Assembly (NCBI RefSeq): GCF_042667405.1
Contig: NZ_JBHVAL010000022.1
Location: 11,369-75,368 of the forward strand
DNA from: Arthrobacter sp042667405
GTDB taxonomy: Bacteria; Actinomycetota; Actinomycetes; Actinomycetales; Micrococcaceae
Reading direction: 5' to 3'
Length of the DNA stretch: 64,000 nt
Shown here: one piece after another, positions 1 to 8,188 of the stretch
How positions within the stretch are numbered: the stretch's first letter is position 1
Layout of the letters: each line of letters starts with the position of its first letter
The notes under the pieces: model-generated
What the model saw: only the letters and a program-made list of their open reading frames with translations
Told to the model about the DNA's origin: nothing
Database searches by the model: none
Program-made: the position numbers and the translations under genes

Positions 1-48
1 GATCACCAGTCCCGCGAAAGCCACCAGTTTGCTGCGGCTGCGGTTCAT
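1..48 (-). CDS. Start of a probably exported protein, cut by the window edge
   Basis: An ATG at 46-48 on the minus strand follows a GGGAG ribosome site eight bases upstream. It opens a frame of 16 codons that runs off the left edge. The peptide begins MNRSRSKLVAFAGLVI, with basic residues followed by a hydrophobic run, as at the start of a signal peptide or a membrane protein. It lies 25 bp downstream of glgX on the same strand and could be co-transcribed with it. Too little is visible to name a family. Confidence 0.45.
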   Translation of the reverse strand, partial: MNRSRSKLVAFAGLVI

Positions 49-73
49 GCGGAGAACTCCCTGTGCTTGGTAC

Positions 74-2188
74 CTAGGTGCGGTAGATGTTGATGGTGTT
101 GGCTTGCAGGATATCCCGCTCGCCGCTGGCCACCAACGCGCCCTTCCGGCGGTCGTGCAGCACCGAGGTGGTGAAGCGCAGTTCGAACATGCGCTTGCCG
201 ATGCCGGATTCACTCAGGATCTCCGGGAGCACCATCTTTACGTCGTGGTTGTTGCCGTTCACCACAATCAGCCCCCGGACCCCGCTGTCATCATGGCCCA
301 TCAACAGCTGGACAGCACGAACACCGGGATCATTCCATCGGGCCGGCGTCATCCGCTGGCCGTTGTCGTCAAACCACTGAAGGCTGGAGTTATTGGCTTG
401 GCCAGGGAAGCTCTCAGGCTGGTTACGCAGGAACCAGCGGCGCAGCCTGACCAGCTCACGGGTGGTCCGGAACATGGCGTGGGCTTCCTGCGTCCGGCTC
501 CAGTCCAGCCACGCCGTGGGGTTGTCCTGGCAGTAGGCGTTGTTGTTGCCCTGCTGGGTACGGCCCAGTTCGTCACCGGCCGTGATCATGGGCACGCCGA
601 TGGAGATCAGCAACGTGGCCATCAGGTTCCGGATGGACAAGGCCCGCGCGGCAACTATGGCCTCGTTCTCGCTTCGGCCTTCCACGCCGTGGTTGTAGCT
701 GCGGTTGTCTCCGTGGCCGTCGCGGTTTTGCTCGCCGTTGGCCTCATTGTGCTTACGGTCGTAGCTGACCAGGTCCTTGAGGGTGAAGCCATCGTGGGCC
801 GTAATGAAGTTCACCGACGCCAGGCGCGTGCGGCCCGAGGACCCGAAGAGGTTTGCGGACCCCGCCATCAGCTCAGCCAACGACGCCACCGAACCGCCTT
901 GGCCGCCGGCCTCCATGGAGGCACGGTCCGAAAGCCAGAAACTGCGGACGCCGTCCCGGAAGTGATCGTTCCAATCCGACCAGCCCTGCGGGAAACGGCC
1001 CGTCTGCCAGCCGCCGTATCCCACGTCCCACGGCTCGGAAATCAGCTTGACCTCCGACAAAACCGGGTCCTCCGCGATGGCCTGCAGGAAGGGGTGCCGG
1101 GGATCGAAGGTGTTTCCGGCGTCGCGGCACAAAGTCACGGCGAGGTCGAAGCGGAAACCATCCACATGGAACTCGTTGACCCAGTAGCGCAGGGAATCGA
1201 GCGCAAGATCCACCACCACGGGTTCGCTGAAGTCCAGGGTGTTGCCGCAACCGGTGGTGTCCAGATAACGGCCGTGGGCGTCGTGGCGGTAATAGCGTTT
1301 CTCGCCCAGACCCCTGAAGCTCAGGACCGGTCCGTCGGGTCCGGCTTCTGCGGTGTGGTTGTAGACAACGTCCAGGATGACTTCGATCCCGGCCGCATGC
1401 AGCAGCTTGATCATGCCCTTGAGCTCATCCTGCACAGCATGCGGACCTGCATTGCGGGCAGCTTCCGTGGCGTAGTCGGCATGCGGAGCAAAGAAGGCCG
1501 CGGTGTTGTAGCCCCAGTAGTTGGTCATGCCGAGATCCTGGAGATGCGATTCATCCATGTGGAAATGGATGGGAAGCAACTGCACGGCCGTAATGCCGAG
1601 CTCGGTGAGGTGCTGGATCATCACAGGATGCGCCATGCCGGCATAGGTGCCGCGCAGGTGTTCGGGAATCTCCGGGTGGAGCATCGTCTGGCCCCGGACG
1701 TGGGCCTCATAGATTACTGAAGTCCGCATAGGGGTACGCGGCGGCTGGTCGTTGCCCCAATCGAAGCCGGTGTCCACGTGGACACTTGTCAGGAACTCCC
1801 CGCGTTGGTCCACGGCCCGCCCGTAGGGGTCCAGCAGCAGCGGCTGCCGGTCGTCGTCGTCGAGATCCAGCGCCGGAACCGGTATGGGAAGCCCGCCCTC
1901 GGACGGCGCGGCCCGGAAGCCGTAGCGGGTTCCCGGAGGCAACCCGCCAACCAGCCCGAAGTGCACGTCATTCTCCGTGTTGGGAAGGATCTGGGCACGC
2001 CATGATTCGCCAGGCGGCTGGAACACGATCTCTACCCGTTCCAGGTCCGGCGCAAAAACGGCCACGTTCACGTCATGGTTTTGCGTTCTCTCCGCATCCG
2101 AAAGAGCGGGCTGGGGTGCGCTCAGTCCGAGGGGGCGGGGCCGCGACGCATCGACGGCGGCTTCTGTGTCAAAGATAGGCATAACCAT
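74..2188 (-). CDS. glgX: Glycogen debranching enzyme GlgX
   Basis: A glycoside hydrolase family 13 debranching enzyme (704 aa), which hydrolyses alpha-1,6 branches of glycogen trimmed by phosphorylase in the cytoplasm. An N-terminal carbohydrate-binding-type domain (about residues 30-150) precedes the alpha-amylase barrel. The GH13 catalytic residues are visible: nucleophile D348 in GFRFD, acid/base E385 in LISEPWD, and D466 in TAHDGF. LDVVYNHTAE and AGDELGRTQQGNNNAYCQD are typical of GlgX. The frame stays open upstream to 2596, but homology begins near MPIFDTEA, so the start is placed at the ATG at 2188 (a second ATG at 2182 is possible). No strong ribosome site is seen. It is divergent from the nitrilase gene. 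Confidence 0.93.
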   Translation of the reverse strand: MVMPIFDTEAAVDASRPRPLGLSAPQPALSDAERTQNHDVNVAVFAPDLERVEIVFQPPGESWRAQILPNTENDVHFGLVGGLPPGTRYGFRAAPSEGGLPIPVPALDLDDDDRQPLLLDPYGRAVDQRGEFLTSVHVDTGFDWGNDQPPRTPMRTSVIYEAHVRGQTMLHPEIPEHLRGTYAGMAHPVMIQHLTELGITAVQLLPIHFHMDESHLQDLGMTNYWGYNTAAFFAPHADYATEAARNAGPHAVQDELKGMIKLLHAAGIEVILDVVYNHTAEAGPDGPVLSFRGLGEKRYYRHDAHGRYLDTTGCGNTLDFSEPVVVDLALDSLRYWVNEFHVDGFRFDLAVTLCRDAGNTFDPRHPFLQAIAEDPVLSEVKLISEPWDVGYGGWQTGRFPQGWSDWNDHFRDGVRSFWLSDRASMEAGGQGGSVASLAELMAGSANLFGSSGRTRLASVNFITAHDGFTLKDLVSYDRKHNEANGEQNRDGHGDNRSYNHGVEGRSENEAIVAARALSIRNLMATLLISIGVPMITAGDELGRTQQGNNNAYCQDNPTAWLDWSRTQEAHAMFRTTRELVRLRRWFLRNQPESFPGQANNSSLQWFDDNGQRMTPARWNDPGVRAVQLLMGHDDSGVRGLIVVNGNNHDVKMVLPEILSESGIGKRMFELRFTTSVLHDRRKGALVASGERDILQANTINIYRT

Positions 2189-2306
2189 TGAAGGCAAGTT
2201 TAGTTCCACGCCCGGTATGTGCAGCCTTGGCGGCCCATATGACGACGAACTGCCCGCTGATTTCATTACTTGGCATACTGGGAGGCAGAGAATCGGAGGT
2301 CCTATC

Positions 2307-3116
2307 GTGCGCGTGGCACTTGCCCAAGTCATCTCCGGCCGGGACGTGGCCGAAAACCTGCAGCTCCTGGAGGAGTACGCCCGGCGCGCCAAAGACGGCG
2401 GCGCCGAGCTGGTGGTCTTCCCCGAAGCCATGATGCGCGCGTTTGGAAACTCGTTGCTGGACATCGCTGAACCACTGGATGGGCCTTGGGCGGCAAAGGT
2501 TCGCGCCGTCGCGGAGGAACTGCAGCTGGTCATCGTGGCGGGCATGTTCACCCCCGGCGCTGCTACCGATGCTGGCGCGCCCCGTGTCCGCAACACCCTT
2601 CTGGCTACCGGGCCCGGCGTAGAAGCCAGCTACGACAAAGTCCATCTTTTCGACGCTTTTGGCTTCGCGGAATCGGACACCGTTGAGGCCGGTACAGATC
2701 CCGTAACGTTCGACGCCGGTGGCCTCACCTTCGGTTTGGCCACGTGCTACGACATCCGTTTCCCTGCCCTCTTCACAGCCAATGCGCAACGCGGAGCCGT
2801 GGTGAACATTGTTTCGGCGTCCTGGGGAGCAGGCCCGGGGAAGGCCGATCAGTGGCAGCTCCTGGCCCGGGCACGCGCCGTGGACACCACCACGTTCGTC
2901 CTGGCGTGCGGCCAAGGCGATCCGGCCACGCAAGGCATCGAAGCGAAGGGCGCGGCACCCACGGGAGTCGGGTACTCCGCCGTCGTGTCCCCCTTCGGGC
3001 AGGTCCTGGAGGGCCTCGAAGGTGAGCCCGGGTTGATCTTCGCTGACCTGGACCCCGCTGAGGTGGACGAGGCCCGCCAGAAGCTCCCGGTCCTGGCCAA
3101 CCGCCGCGACTTCTGA
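2307..3116 (+). CDS. Carbon-nitrogen hydrolase (nitrilase superfamily, Nit2/omega-amidase-like)
   Basis: A 269-residue cytoplasmic amidase of the nitrilase superfamily. The Glu-Lys-Cys triad is visible: E40 in VVFPEAMM, K111 in YDKVHLFD and C147 in ATCYDIRFP. Size and motif context fit the Nit1/Nit2 branch, whose members hydrolyse omega-amides or deaminated glutathione; the substrate here is not certain. The GTG at 2307 is chosen because GGAGGT sits six bases upstream and the peptide VRVALAQ starts the conserved first strand; the frame is open further upstream without homology. It is transcribed divergently from glgX and converges on rlmB, with the 32-bp repeat array in between. Confidence 0.85.
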   Translation: MRVALAQVISGRDVAENLQLLEEYARRAKDGGAELVVFPEAMMRAFGNSLLDIAEPLDGPWAAKVRAVAEELQLVIVAGMFTPGAATDAGAPRVRNTLLATGPGVEASYDKVHLFDAFGFAESDTVEAGTDPVTFDAGGLTFGLATCYDIRFPALFTANAQRGAVVNIVSASWGAGPGKADQWQLLARARAVDTTTFVLACGQGDPATQGIEAKGAAPTGVGYSAVVSPFGQVLEGLEGEPGLIFADLDPAEVDEARQKLPVLANRRDF

Positions 3117-3142
3117 CCCTCTCTCACACCCCACCCGCTTCA

Positions 3143-3206
3143 CGCCAACCCTCGCGCACATCCCCCGGGCTTGCCGCCAACCCTCGCGCACATCCCCCGG
3201 GCTTCC
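3143..3206. repeat. Two copies of a 32-bp direct repeat
   Basis: Two adjacent 32-bp units begin with CGCCAACCCTCGCGCACATC at 3143 and 3175 and differ at one base; a third start (CGCCAC, 3207) decays. The period equals that of the large array starting 71 bp downstream. In ungapped comparison with the reverse complement of the array unit I count 20 matches in 32, so these look like diverged copies of the same element in inverted orientation. Confidence 0.8.
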
Positions 3207-3276
3207 CGCCACCGCTGATGCAAGATGGCCGAGCCGAGGAATGATTGTGAGGCGACTACCGCCGTCGTTAACTTCG

Positions 3277-3788
3277 GGACCAAACCCACCGGCCGTGAGA
3301 TAGCGACGCCACCAAACCCACCGGACGTGAGATAGCGACGCCACCAAACCCACCGGACGTGAGCGAGCGACGCCACCAAACCCACCGGACGTGAGCGAGC
3401 GACGCCACCAAACCCACAGGACGTGAGAGAGCGACGCAACCAAACCCACAGGACGTGAGCGAGCGACGCCACCAAACCCACCGGACGTGAGCGAGCGACG
3501 CCACCAAACCCACCGGACGTGAGCGAGCGACGCCACCAAACCCACAGGACGTGAGCGAGCGACGCCACCAAACCCACAGGACGTGAGAGAGCGACGCCAC
3601 CAAACCCACAGGACGTGAGATAGCGACGCCACCAAACCCGCGGGACGTGAGAGAGCGACGCCACCAAACCCACGGGACGGGAGAGAGCGACGCCACCAAA
3701 CCCACGGGACGTGAGAGAGCGACGCCACCAAACCCACGGGACGTGAGAGAGCGACGCCACCAAACCCACGGGACGTGAGAGAGCGACG
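3277..3788. repeat. Tandem array of sixteen 32-bp repeats
   Basis: Sixteen uninterrupted units of exactly 32 bp (starts at 3277, 3309, 3341 and so on to 3757). The core is CCACCAAACCCAC, then GGACGTGAG, a variable A/C/T, and AGCGACG. Units vary mainly at three positions, in blocks: CACCGG, then CACAGG, then CACGGG, and GAGAT, GAGCG or GAGAG. This fits spread by local duplication. The array fills most of the 723-bp gap between the convergent nitrilase and rlmB genes. The unit length is not a multiple of three and all three minus-strand frames remain open, giving Trp/Arg/Val-rich peptides, so I do not call a protein. Apart from the related pair at 3143-3206 nothing else is recognisable in this gap. 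Confidence 0.95.
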
Positions 3789-3839
3789 GGTACGCAAAAG
3801 GCGGCGGCCGCAACAGCGACCACCGCCCCTATGCACTGC

Positions 3840-4829
3840 CTACTTGGCGGAGCGCTGCCGGGAGACCTCGTACAGCGAGATACCGACGGCCATGGAGGCG
3901 TTGAGCGATTCCATGGCCGAGTCGATCGGGATGGAGACGATCTGGTCGCAGTTTTCGCGAACCAAGCGGCTGAGGCCCTTGCCCTCTGAACCAACCACGA
4001 TGCACACCGGTTCGGTGGCAACCGTGAGGTCGGGCAGCGAGACGTCGCCGTCGCCGTCCAGGCCAAGGACGTAGATGCCCATGTTCTTGAACTGCTTGAG
4101 CGCGTTGTTGAGGTTCGACGCGCGGGCCACCGGTACGCGGACAGCGGCACCGGCGCTGGTCTTCCAGGCGGACGCCGTAACGCCCACCGAACGACGCTCC
4201 GGCACGATCACGCCGTGGCCACTGAAAGCGGACACGGAACGGATGATGGCGCCCAGGTTGCGGGGATCGGTGATGCCGTCCAATGCCACGAAGATGGGGG
4301 CGTTGGAGATGTGCCCCTTCTTCCATTTCTCCACGGTTTGCTCCGCGAGCTCGTACGCATCCTCATACTCGTACGGCGGAATCTGGAGCACGAGTCCCTG
4401 GTGGACGGCGTCCTCGGTCATCCGGTCCAGCTCAGGCTTGCCGGTCTCGAGCAGCGGGATACCGCGCTCGGCCGCGAGCTTGAGGGACTCCTTGACGCGG
4501 TCGTCCATTTCGATGCGGATGGCAACGTGCAGTGCCTTGGCCGGGATGCCCGCGCGCAGGGCTTCCACCACGGAGTTGCGGCCAGTGACCAGTTCCTCGG
4601 TGGCGCGGCCCTTCGGGCCCGAGCGGGCACCGGCGCCACCCGGACGAGCGGGTCCGCGCTTGGCGGCCGAGCGCTCAGCCAGCTGCTTGTTCTTGAATGC
4701 CTTGTGGTAGACGCGGTCTTCCGCCTTGGGAGTGGGACCCTTGCCTTCGAGAGCCTTGCGGCCATGGCCTCCGGTACCAGCGGAGGGGCCCTTCTTCTTC
4801 TTGACCGACCGGTTACCGTTGTTGGCCAT
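3840..4829 (-). CDS. rlmB: 23S rRNA (guanosine-2'-O-)methyltransferase RlmB, TrmH family
   Basis: A 329-residue SPOUT-fold methyltransferase that uses SAM to methylate the 2'-OH of a guanosine in 23S rRNA (G2251 in E. coli numbering). A basic, low-complexity N-terminal extension (about residues 1-75) precedes the substrate-binding domain (about 78-155) and the catalytic knot. The three SPOUT motifs are visible: NLGAIIRS, VGSEGKGLS and SIPIDSAMESLNASMAVGIS. The start ATG has AAGGATGG just upstream. It lies 80 bp downstream of cysS on the same strand, the order also known in mycobacteria, so it is probably the last gene of the ispD-ispF-cysS unit. Confidence 0.93.
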   Translation of the reverse strand: MANNGNRSVKKKKGPSAGTGGHGRKALEGKGPTPKAEDRVYHKAFKNKQLAERSAAKRGPARPGGAGARSGPKGRATEELVTGRNSVVEALRAGIPAKALHVAIRIEMDDRVKESLKLAAERGIPLLETGKPELDRMTEDAVHQGLVLQIPPYEYEDAYELAEQTVEKWKKGHISNAPIFVALDGITDPRNLGAIIRSVSAFSGHGVIVPERRSVGVTASAWKTSAGAAVRVPVARASNLNNALKQFKNMGIYVLGLDGDGDVSLPDLTVATEPVCIVVGSEGKGLSRLVRENCDQIVSIPIDSAMESLNASMAVGISLYEVSRQRSAK

Positions 4830-4909
4830 GGGGTTCCATCCTTGATTTTGTGAGTAAGTCTGGAATCAAGTCTACTGACCCAATGCAATTCGGCCGCAGT
4901 GCCGCTTTG

Positions 4910-6361
4910 TCAGTCGCGCTTGAGGCTCCAGCTGGCGCCGTCCGCACCATCTTCGACGACGACGCCGGCGGCCGCGAGCGTATCGCGTATGGCGTCGGAC
5001 GCGGCCCAGTCCTTGCTGGCCCTGGCTGCGGCGCGGGCTTCGAGCTGCGCGTCGACGAGGACCTTCAGCGCAGCATGTTCACGGCCCTGCTCGGCTTCGG
5101 GCTGCTTCACGGCATCCAGGCCCAGTACTTCGGTCATGGAGAGCACGCTGTAGAGGGCTGCCTTGGCGGCGTCCAAATCACCCGAGGCGAGGGCTGTGTT
5201 GCCTGCCCGGACAGTTTCGTGCAGCACGCCGAGGGCCTGGGGAACGTTGAGGTCGTCGTCCATGGCGGCGATGAACGCCGCAGGCATGTTGGCTTGCGGT
5301 GACACGTCCGTGCCACCGGGGACTTTCGCGGAGGCTTTCGAGATGAATCCGTCAATGCGTTCGACGGCGGCCGCGGCCTCCTGCAGCGACGTGGGCCGGT
5401 AATCCAGCACGGACCGGTAGTGGGCCTGGCCAAGGTAGTAGCGGACGACGCGGGGTGAGGCGAGTTCAAGCATCTCGGCCGGGCTTACGGTGTTGCCGAT
5501 GGACTTGGACATCTTTTCGCCCTCGTACGTGACCATGCCGTTGTGCATCCAGAAGTTGGCGAAGTCATCGCCGGCGGCCTGTGACTGGGCCATCTCGTTC
5601 TCGTGGTGCGGGAAGCGCAGGTCAAGTCCCCCGCCGTGGATGTCGAAGCGCGTACCCAGGTATTTGGTGACCATGGCTGAGCATTCGAGGTGCCAGCCGG
5701 GCCGGCCCGCACCCCAGGGAGAGTCCCATTTGGCCGTGACGGGTTCGCCCTCTTTGAAACCCTTCCACAGCGCGAAGTCGCGGGGGTCGCGCTTGCCCCG
5801 GGGGTCGGCGTCGGCGGCGCCCTGCATGTCGTCGATGTTCTGTCGCGTCAGCGAGCCGTACTTGCTCCAGGAGCGCACGTCGAAGTAGACATCGCCGGAA
5901 CCGTCCGGAGCGGCGTAGGCGTGGCCGCGGTCCATGAGGCGCTGGATCAGCGCGTGCATTTCCGGGATGTGCCCGGTGGCGCGGGGTTCGTACGTTGGGC
6001 GCTGCACACCCAGGGACTCGTAGGCCTTCTCGAATTCCTGCTCGTAGCGGTAGGCCAGCGCCCACCATTCCTCCGCCTGTCGGGCTGTGGGTTCGGTGTC
6101 CCACTCCGGCCCGAACGACTGCGCGGACTTGGCCAGGATTTTGTCGTCGATGTCCGTGACGTTGCGTACGACAGTCACCCGCAGCCCGCGGAATTCGAGC
6201 CAGCGGGTCAGCTGGTCGAAGGCGATCGCTGACCTGACGTGGCCCACGTGGGGCATTCCCTGGACCGTGGCCCCGCAGTAGTACACACTGGCCTTGCCGT
6301 CTTCGAGGGGAACGAAGTCGCGGACTTCGGCGGAGGCGGTGTCATAAAAGCGCAGGGTCAC
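4910..6361 (-). CDS. cysS: Cysteinyl-tRNA synthetase
   Basis: A class I aminoacyl-tRNA synthetase (483 aa) that charges tRNA-Cys. The HIGH signature appears as PHVGH (37-41) and KMSKS is at 283-287. Zinc ligands match the family spacing: C29, C227, H252 and E256. The C-terminal helical anticodon-binding region follows. It starts 35 bp after the small lipoprotein gene on the same strand and is followed by rlmB. Length and motifs are normal. Confidence 0.97.
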   Translation of the reverse strand: MTLRFYDTASAEVRDFVPLEDGKASVYYCGATVQGMPHVGHVRSAIAFDQLTRWLEFRGLRVTVVRNVTDIDDKILAKSAQSFGPEWDTEPTARQAEEWWALAYRYEQEFEKAYESLGVQRPTYEPRATGHIPEMHALIQRLMDRGHAYAAPDGSGDVYFDVRSWSKYGSLTRQNIDDMQGAADADPRGKRDPRDFALWKGFKEGEPVTAKWDSPWGAGRPGWHLECSAMVTKYLGTRFDIHGGGLDLRFPHHENEMAQSQAAGDDFANFWMHNGMVTYEGEKMSKSIGNTVSPAEMLELASPRVVRYYLGQAHYRSVLDYRPTSLQEAAAAVERIDGFISKASAKVPGGTDVSPQANMPAAFIAAMDDDLNVPQALGVLHETVRAGNTALASGDLDAAKAALYSVLSMTEVLGLDAVKQPEAEQGREHAALKVLVDAQLEARAAARASKDWAASDAIRDTLAAAGVVVEDGADGASWSLKRD

Positions 6362-6396
6362 CGCTCCAGATTAGCCGATGACGCGGCATGACCTGC

Positions 6397-6753
6397 CTAC
6401 TTGCAGTATTCGCCGATCTTGTTGAACTGCACCTTGAGCTTTTCCTGCTGCTCCTGCGTGGCCGCTCCCAGCGACGACGCGGCGGCCTTGTCCATGATCG
6501 CGGCCATCTCCTTGATGGGATCGCCGATTTCCGGGGCCACCTTGTCCGCGATCTCGTGATAGTGCTCAGCAAGCTGCTTCGACTGCTGCTGCTGGTTGCC
6601 GTCCGGCTTGAAGGCGTCGTTGTTCAGGAAGTCGCAGCTGGCCTTCACATCCATTTTGGGCGTCCCTGCGCAGCCTCCCAGCAGGAGCGCGGCGGCGAGG
6701 GCGGCCGGCAGCACCACTGCCGAACTTACGACGCCGGCACTTGGCTTACGCAT
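6397..6753 (-). CDS. Small lipoprotein of unknown function
   Basis: A 118-residue predicted lipoprotein. A basic N terminus and hydrophobic stretch lead to the lipobox LLLGGC, with the lipidated Cys about 26 residues from the start. The mature part is polar, Gln-rich (NQQQQSKQLAEHY) and probably helical, and ends in a Cys (GEYCK). The ATG at 6753 is chosen because AAAGGTG lies just upstream and the signal peptide begins there; it overlaps the ispF stop by 8 bp, so translation is probably coupled. I do not recognise the family. It sits between ispF and cysS, which are neighbours in mycobacteria, so it looks like a lineage-specific insertion into an otherwise conserved operon. Confidence 0.75.
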   Translation of the reverse strand: MRKPSAGVVSSAVVLPAALAAALLLGGCAGTPKMDVKASCDFLNNDAFKPDGNQQQQSKQLAEHYHEIADKVAPEIGDPIKEMAAIMDKAAASSLGAATQEQQEKLKVQFNKIGEYCK

Positions 6754-7300
6754 GCGGCGCACCTTTCGCCGGACCCGGCTCAGCGGGCGGTACCTCATGG
6801 CCGGACACCGCGTAGACCAGGGCAGTGGCCACGGCCGAAATGCCCTCGCCGCGGCCCGTGAATCCCAGGCCATCGCTGGTGGTTGCTGTAACGCTGACCG
6901 GGGCGCCGGCCGCCTCGCTAAGGACTCTTTGCGACTCTTCCCGGCGCGGCCCGAACTTGGGACGGTTGGCCACGAACTGGACTGCCACGTTTCCGATCTC
7001 GAAACCTGCCGCGCGCACGATCCGGGCCGCCTCCGAAAGGAGGGTCACGCCCGAAGCGCCGGCGTACTCGGGCCGGTCGGTGCCGAAGTGCGTGCCAAGA
7101 TCACCGATGCCGCACGCGGAGAAGAGTGCATCAGCGGCAGCGTGCGCGACGCAATCGCCGTCGGAATGCCCGGAAAGTCCCTGTTCACCTTCCCAGTACA
7201 GGCCGCCCAACCAGAGCGGCTGGGGGTCGTCATCGGCCGCGAAGGCGTGGACGTCGATCCCGATGCCGGTCCGCGGCAGGACGACGTTCTCCAGCGCCAT
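6746..7300 (-). CDS. ispF: 2-C-methyl-D-erythritol 2,4-cyclodiphosphate synthase
   Basis: An enzyme of the MEP isoprenoid pathway (184 aa): it converts CDP-methylerythritol 2-phosphate to the cyclodiphosphate with release of CMP. The metal-binding DVH motif (D16, H18) and the conserved SGHSDGD and VAHAAADAL segments are present, the latter carrying the third ligand (H53). ATSDGLGFTGRGEGI near the C terminus is the typical nucleotide-binding end. The ATG at 7300 shares one base with the ispD stop (TGATG) and has GGAGGG five bases upstream. Confidence 0.95.
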   Translation of the reverse strand: MALENVVLPRTGIGIDVHAFAADDDPQPLWLGGLYWEGEQGLSGHSDGDCVAHAAADALFSACGIGDLGTHFGTDRPEYAGASGVTLLSEAARIVRAAGFEIGNVAVQFVANRPKFGPRREESQRVLSEAAGAPVSVTATTSDGLGFTGRGEGISAVATALVYAVSGHEVPPAEPGPAKGAPHA

Positions 7301-8082
7301 CAGCCCTCCACCCAACGCATTCCCAGCGGACCTTCGAGGAGCCCTTCCGCGATGATGAGGTCCAGCGGGGTGGTGATCTTCAGGGACTGGCTTGCCCCGC
7401 GGACTGCGTGGACCGGGACACCGAGGAGTTCCACCAGCATGGCGTCGTCGGTTACTGCCGCGGCCTGCTTGTCATCGAAGAGCTCGGCGGCCTGGTGTGC
7501 CCGTTGCAGGGTGGCGAGCTCGAAACCTTGGGGGGTTTGGACGGCCCGGAGCTGCTCGCGGGGGGCGGTGCCTGTGACAACTTCGGGGGCAATGGAAGCG
7601 TCCGAAGGATCCGTTTCGGCAACGGTCTTGATGGTGTCAACCACCGGCATCGCAGGAATCACAGCTTTGGCCCCGGACGACAAAGCATCCGCAACCCGTT
7701 GAAAGACCCGCTCAGGGGCCAGTGCCCGGGCGGCATCGTGGACGAGGACGAACTCGGTACCGTCCTCCAAAGCAGCCAAAGCTGCCCGGACGGAATCCGC
7801 CCGGGAGGACCCGCCGTCGACCACTGTCACCTCAGGGCCACCGTCCACCAGGTCCACCGTGAAATCCGCGATCGAACCGCGCAGCACAGTGTCACCCTTG
7901 GGCACGGCGACGCAGATCTGGCGGGCGACGTCGGAAGCGACAACACCGCGCAGGGCATGCATGAGGATGGTTTCGCCGCCCAACGGAACCTGGGCTTTGG
8001 GCATGCCGTAGCCGAGGCGCTCACCGGAACCGGCGGCAACCACAATCACGGCCGTAACGGCGCGCTTGGAAGGATGAGTCAT
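7300..8082 (-). CDS. ispD: 2-C-methyl-D-erythritol 4-phosphate cytidylyltransferase
   Basis: A MEP-pathway enzyme (260 aa) that joins CTP and methylerythritol 4-phosphate. The nucleotide-binding signature AAGSGERLGYGMPKA is at about residues 14-28, followed by VHDAARAL and the C-terminal TDDAMLVE. The start at 8082 (MTHPSKRAV) is preferred because the first strand follows at once; an in-frame ATG at 8109 is possible and neither has a strong ribosome site. ispD begins a minus-strand unit running ispD-ispF-lipoprotein-cysS-rlmB, separated from carD by a terminator. Confidence 0.94.
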   Translation of the reverse strand: MTHPSKRAVTAVIVVAAGSGERLGYGMPKAQVPLGGETILMHALRGVVASDVARQICVAVPKGDTVLRGSIADFTVDLVDGGPEVTVVDGGSSRADSVRAALAALEDGTEFVLVHDAARALAPERVFQRVADALSSGAKAVIPAMPVVDTIKTVAETDPSDASIAPEVVTGTAPREQLRAVQTPQGFELATLQRAHQAAELFDDKQAAAVTDDAMLVELLGVPVHAVRGASQSLKITTPLDLIIAEGLLEGPLGMRWVEG

Positions 8083-8144
8083 GCGCTCAAGGGTATGCAA
8101 GATATGCATAAAACACCCACATTCCGGCGCATCACCCCGAGGGC

Positions 8145-8179
8145 AAAAAGAAACCCGGCGGCGCTTTCGCACCACCGGG
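8145..8179 (-). terminator. Rho-independent terminator of carD
   Basis: Reading the minus strand, CCCGGTGGTGC pairs with GCGCCGCCGGG (two G-U pairs) around a GAAA tetraloop and is followed by TTTCTTTTT. It starts 10 bp after the carD stop and separates carD from ispD. Confidence 0.9.
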
Positions 8180-8188
8180 CATCAATTC

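Noticed and set aside
29..1720. A 563-codon plus-strand frame opposite glgX.
   Set aside because: It is an antisense shadow of a gene with intact catalytic motifs; high-GC third positions keep it open.
2189..2596. N-terminal extension of GlgX to 2596.
   Set aside because: The extra residues show no homology-like structure, overlap the nitrilase gene and have no ribosome site.
3277..3788. CRISPR array.
   Set aside because: The repeats are directly contiguous with no spacers, and no cas gene is in the window.
3268..3813. Open frames of up to several hundred codons on the minus strand through the 32-bp repeats (peptides such as SRPVGLVASL and WVWWRRSLTS).
   Set aside because: The unit length is not a multiple of three, all three minus frames are open, no ribosome site or signal is present, and frames change arbitrarily; the openness comes from the repeat itself.
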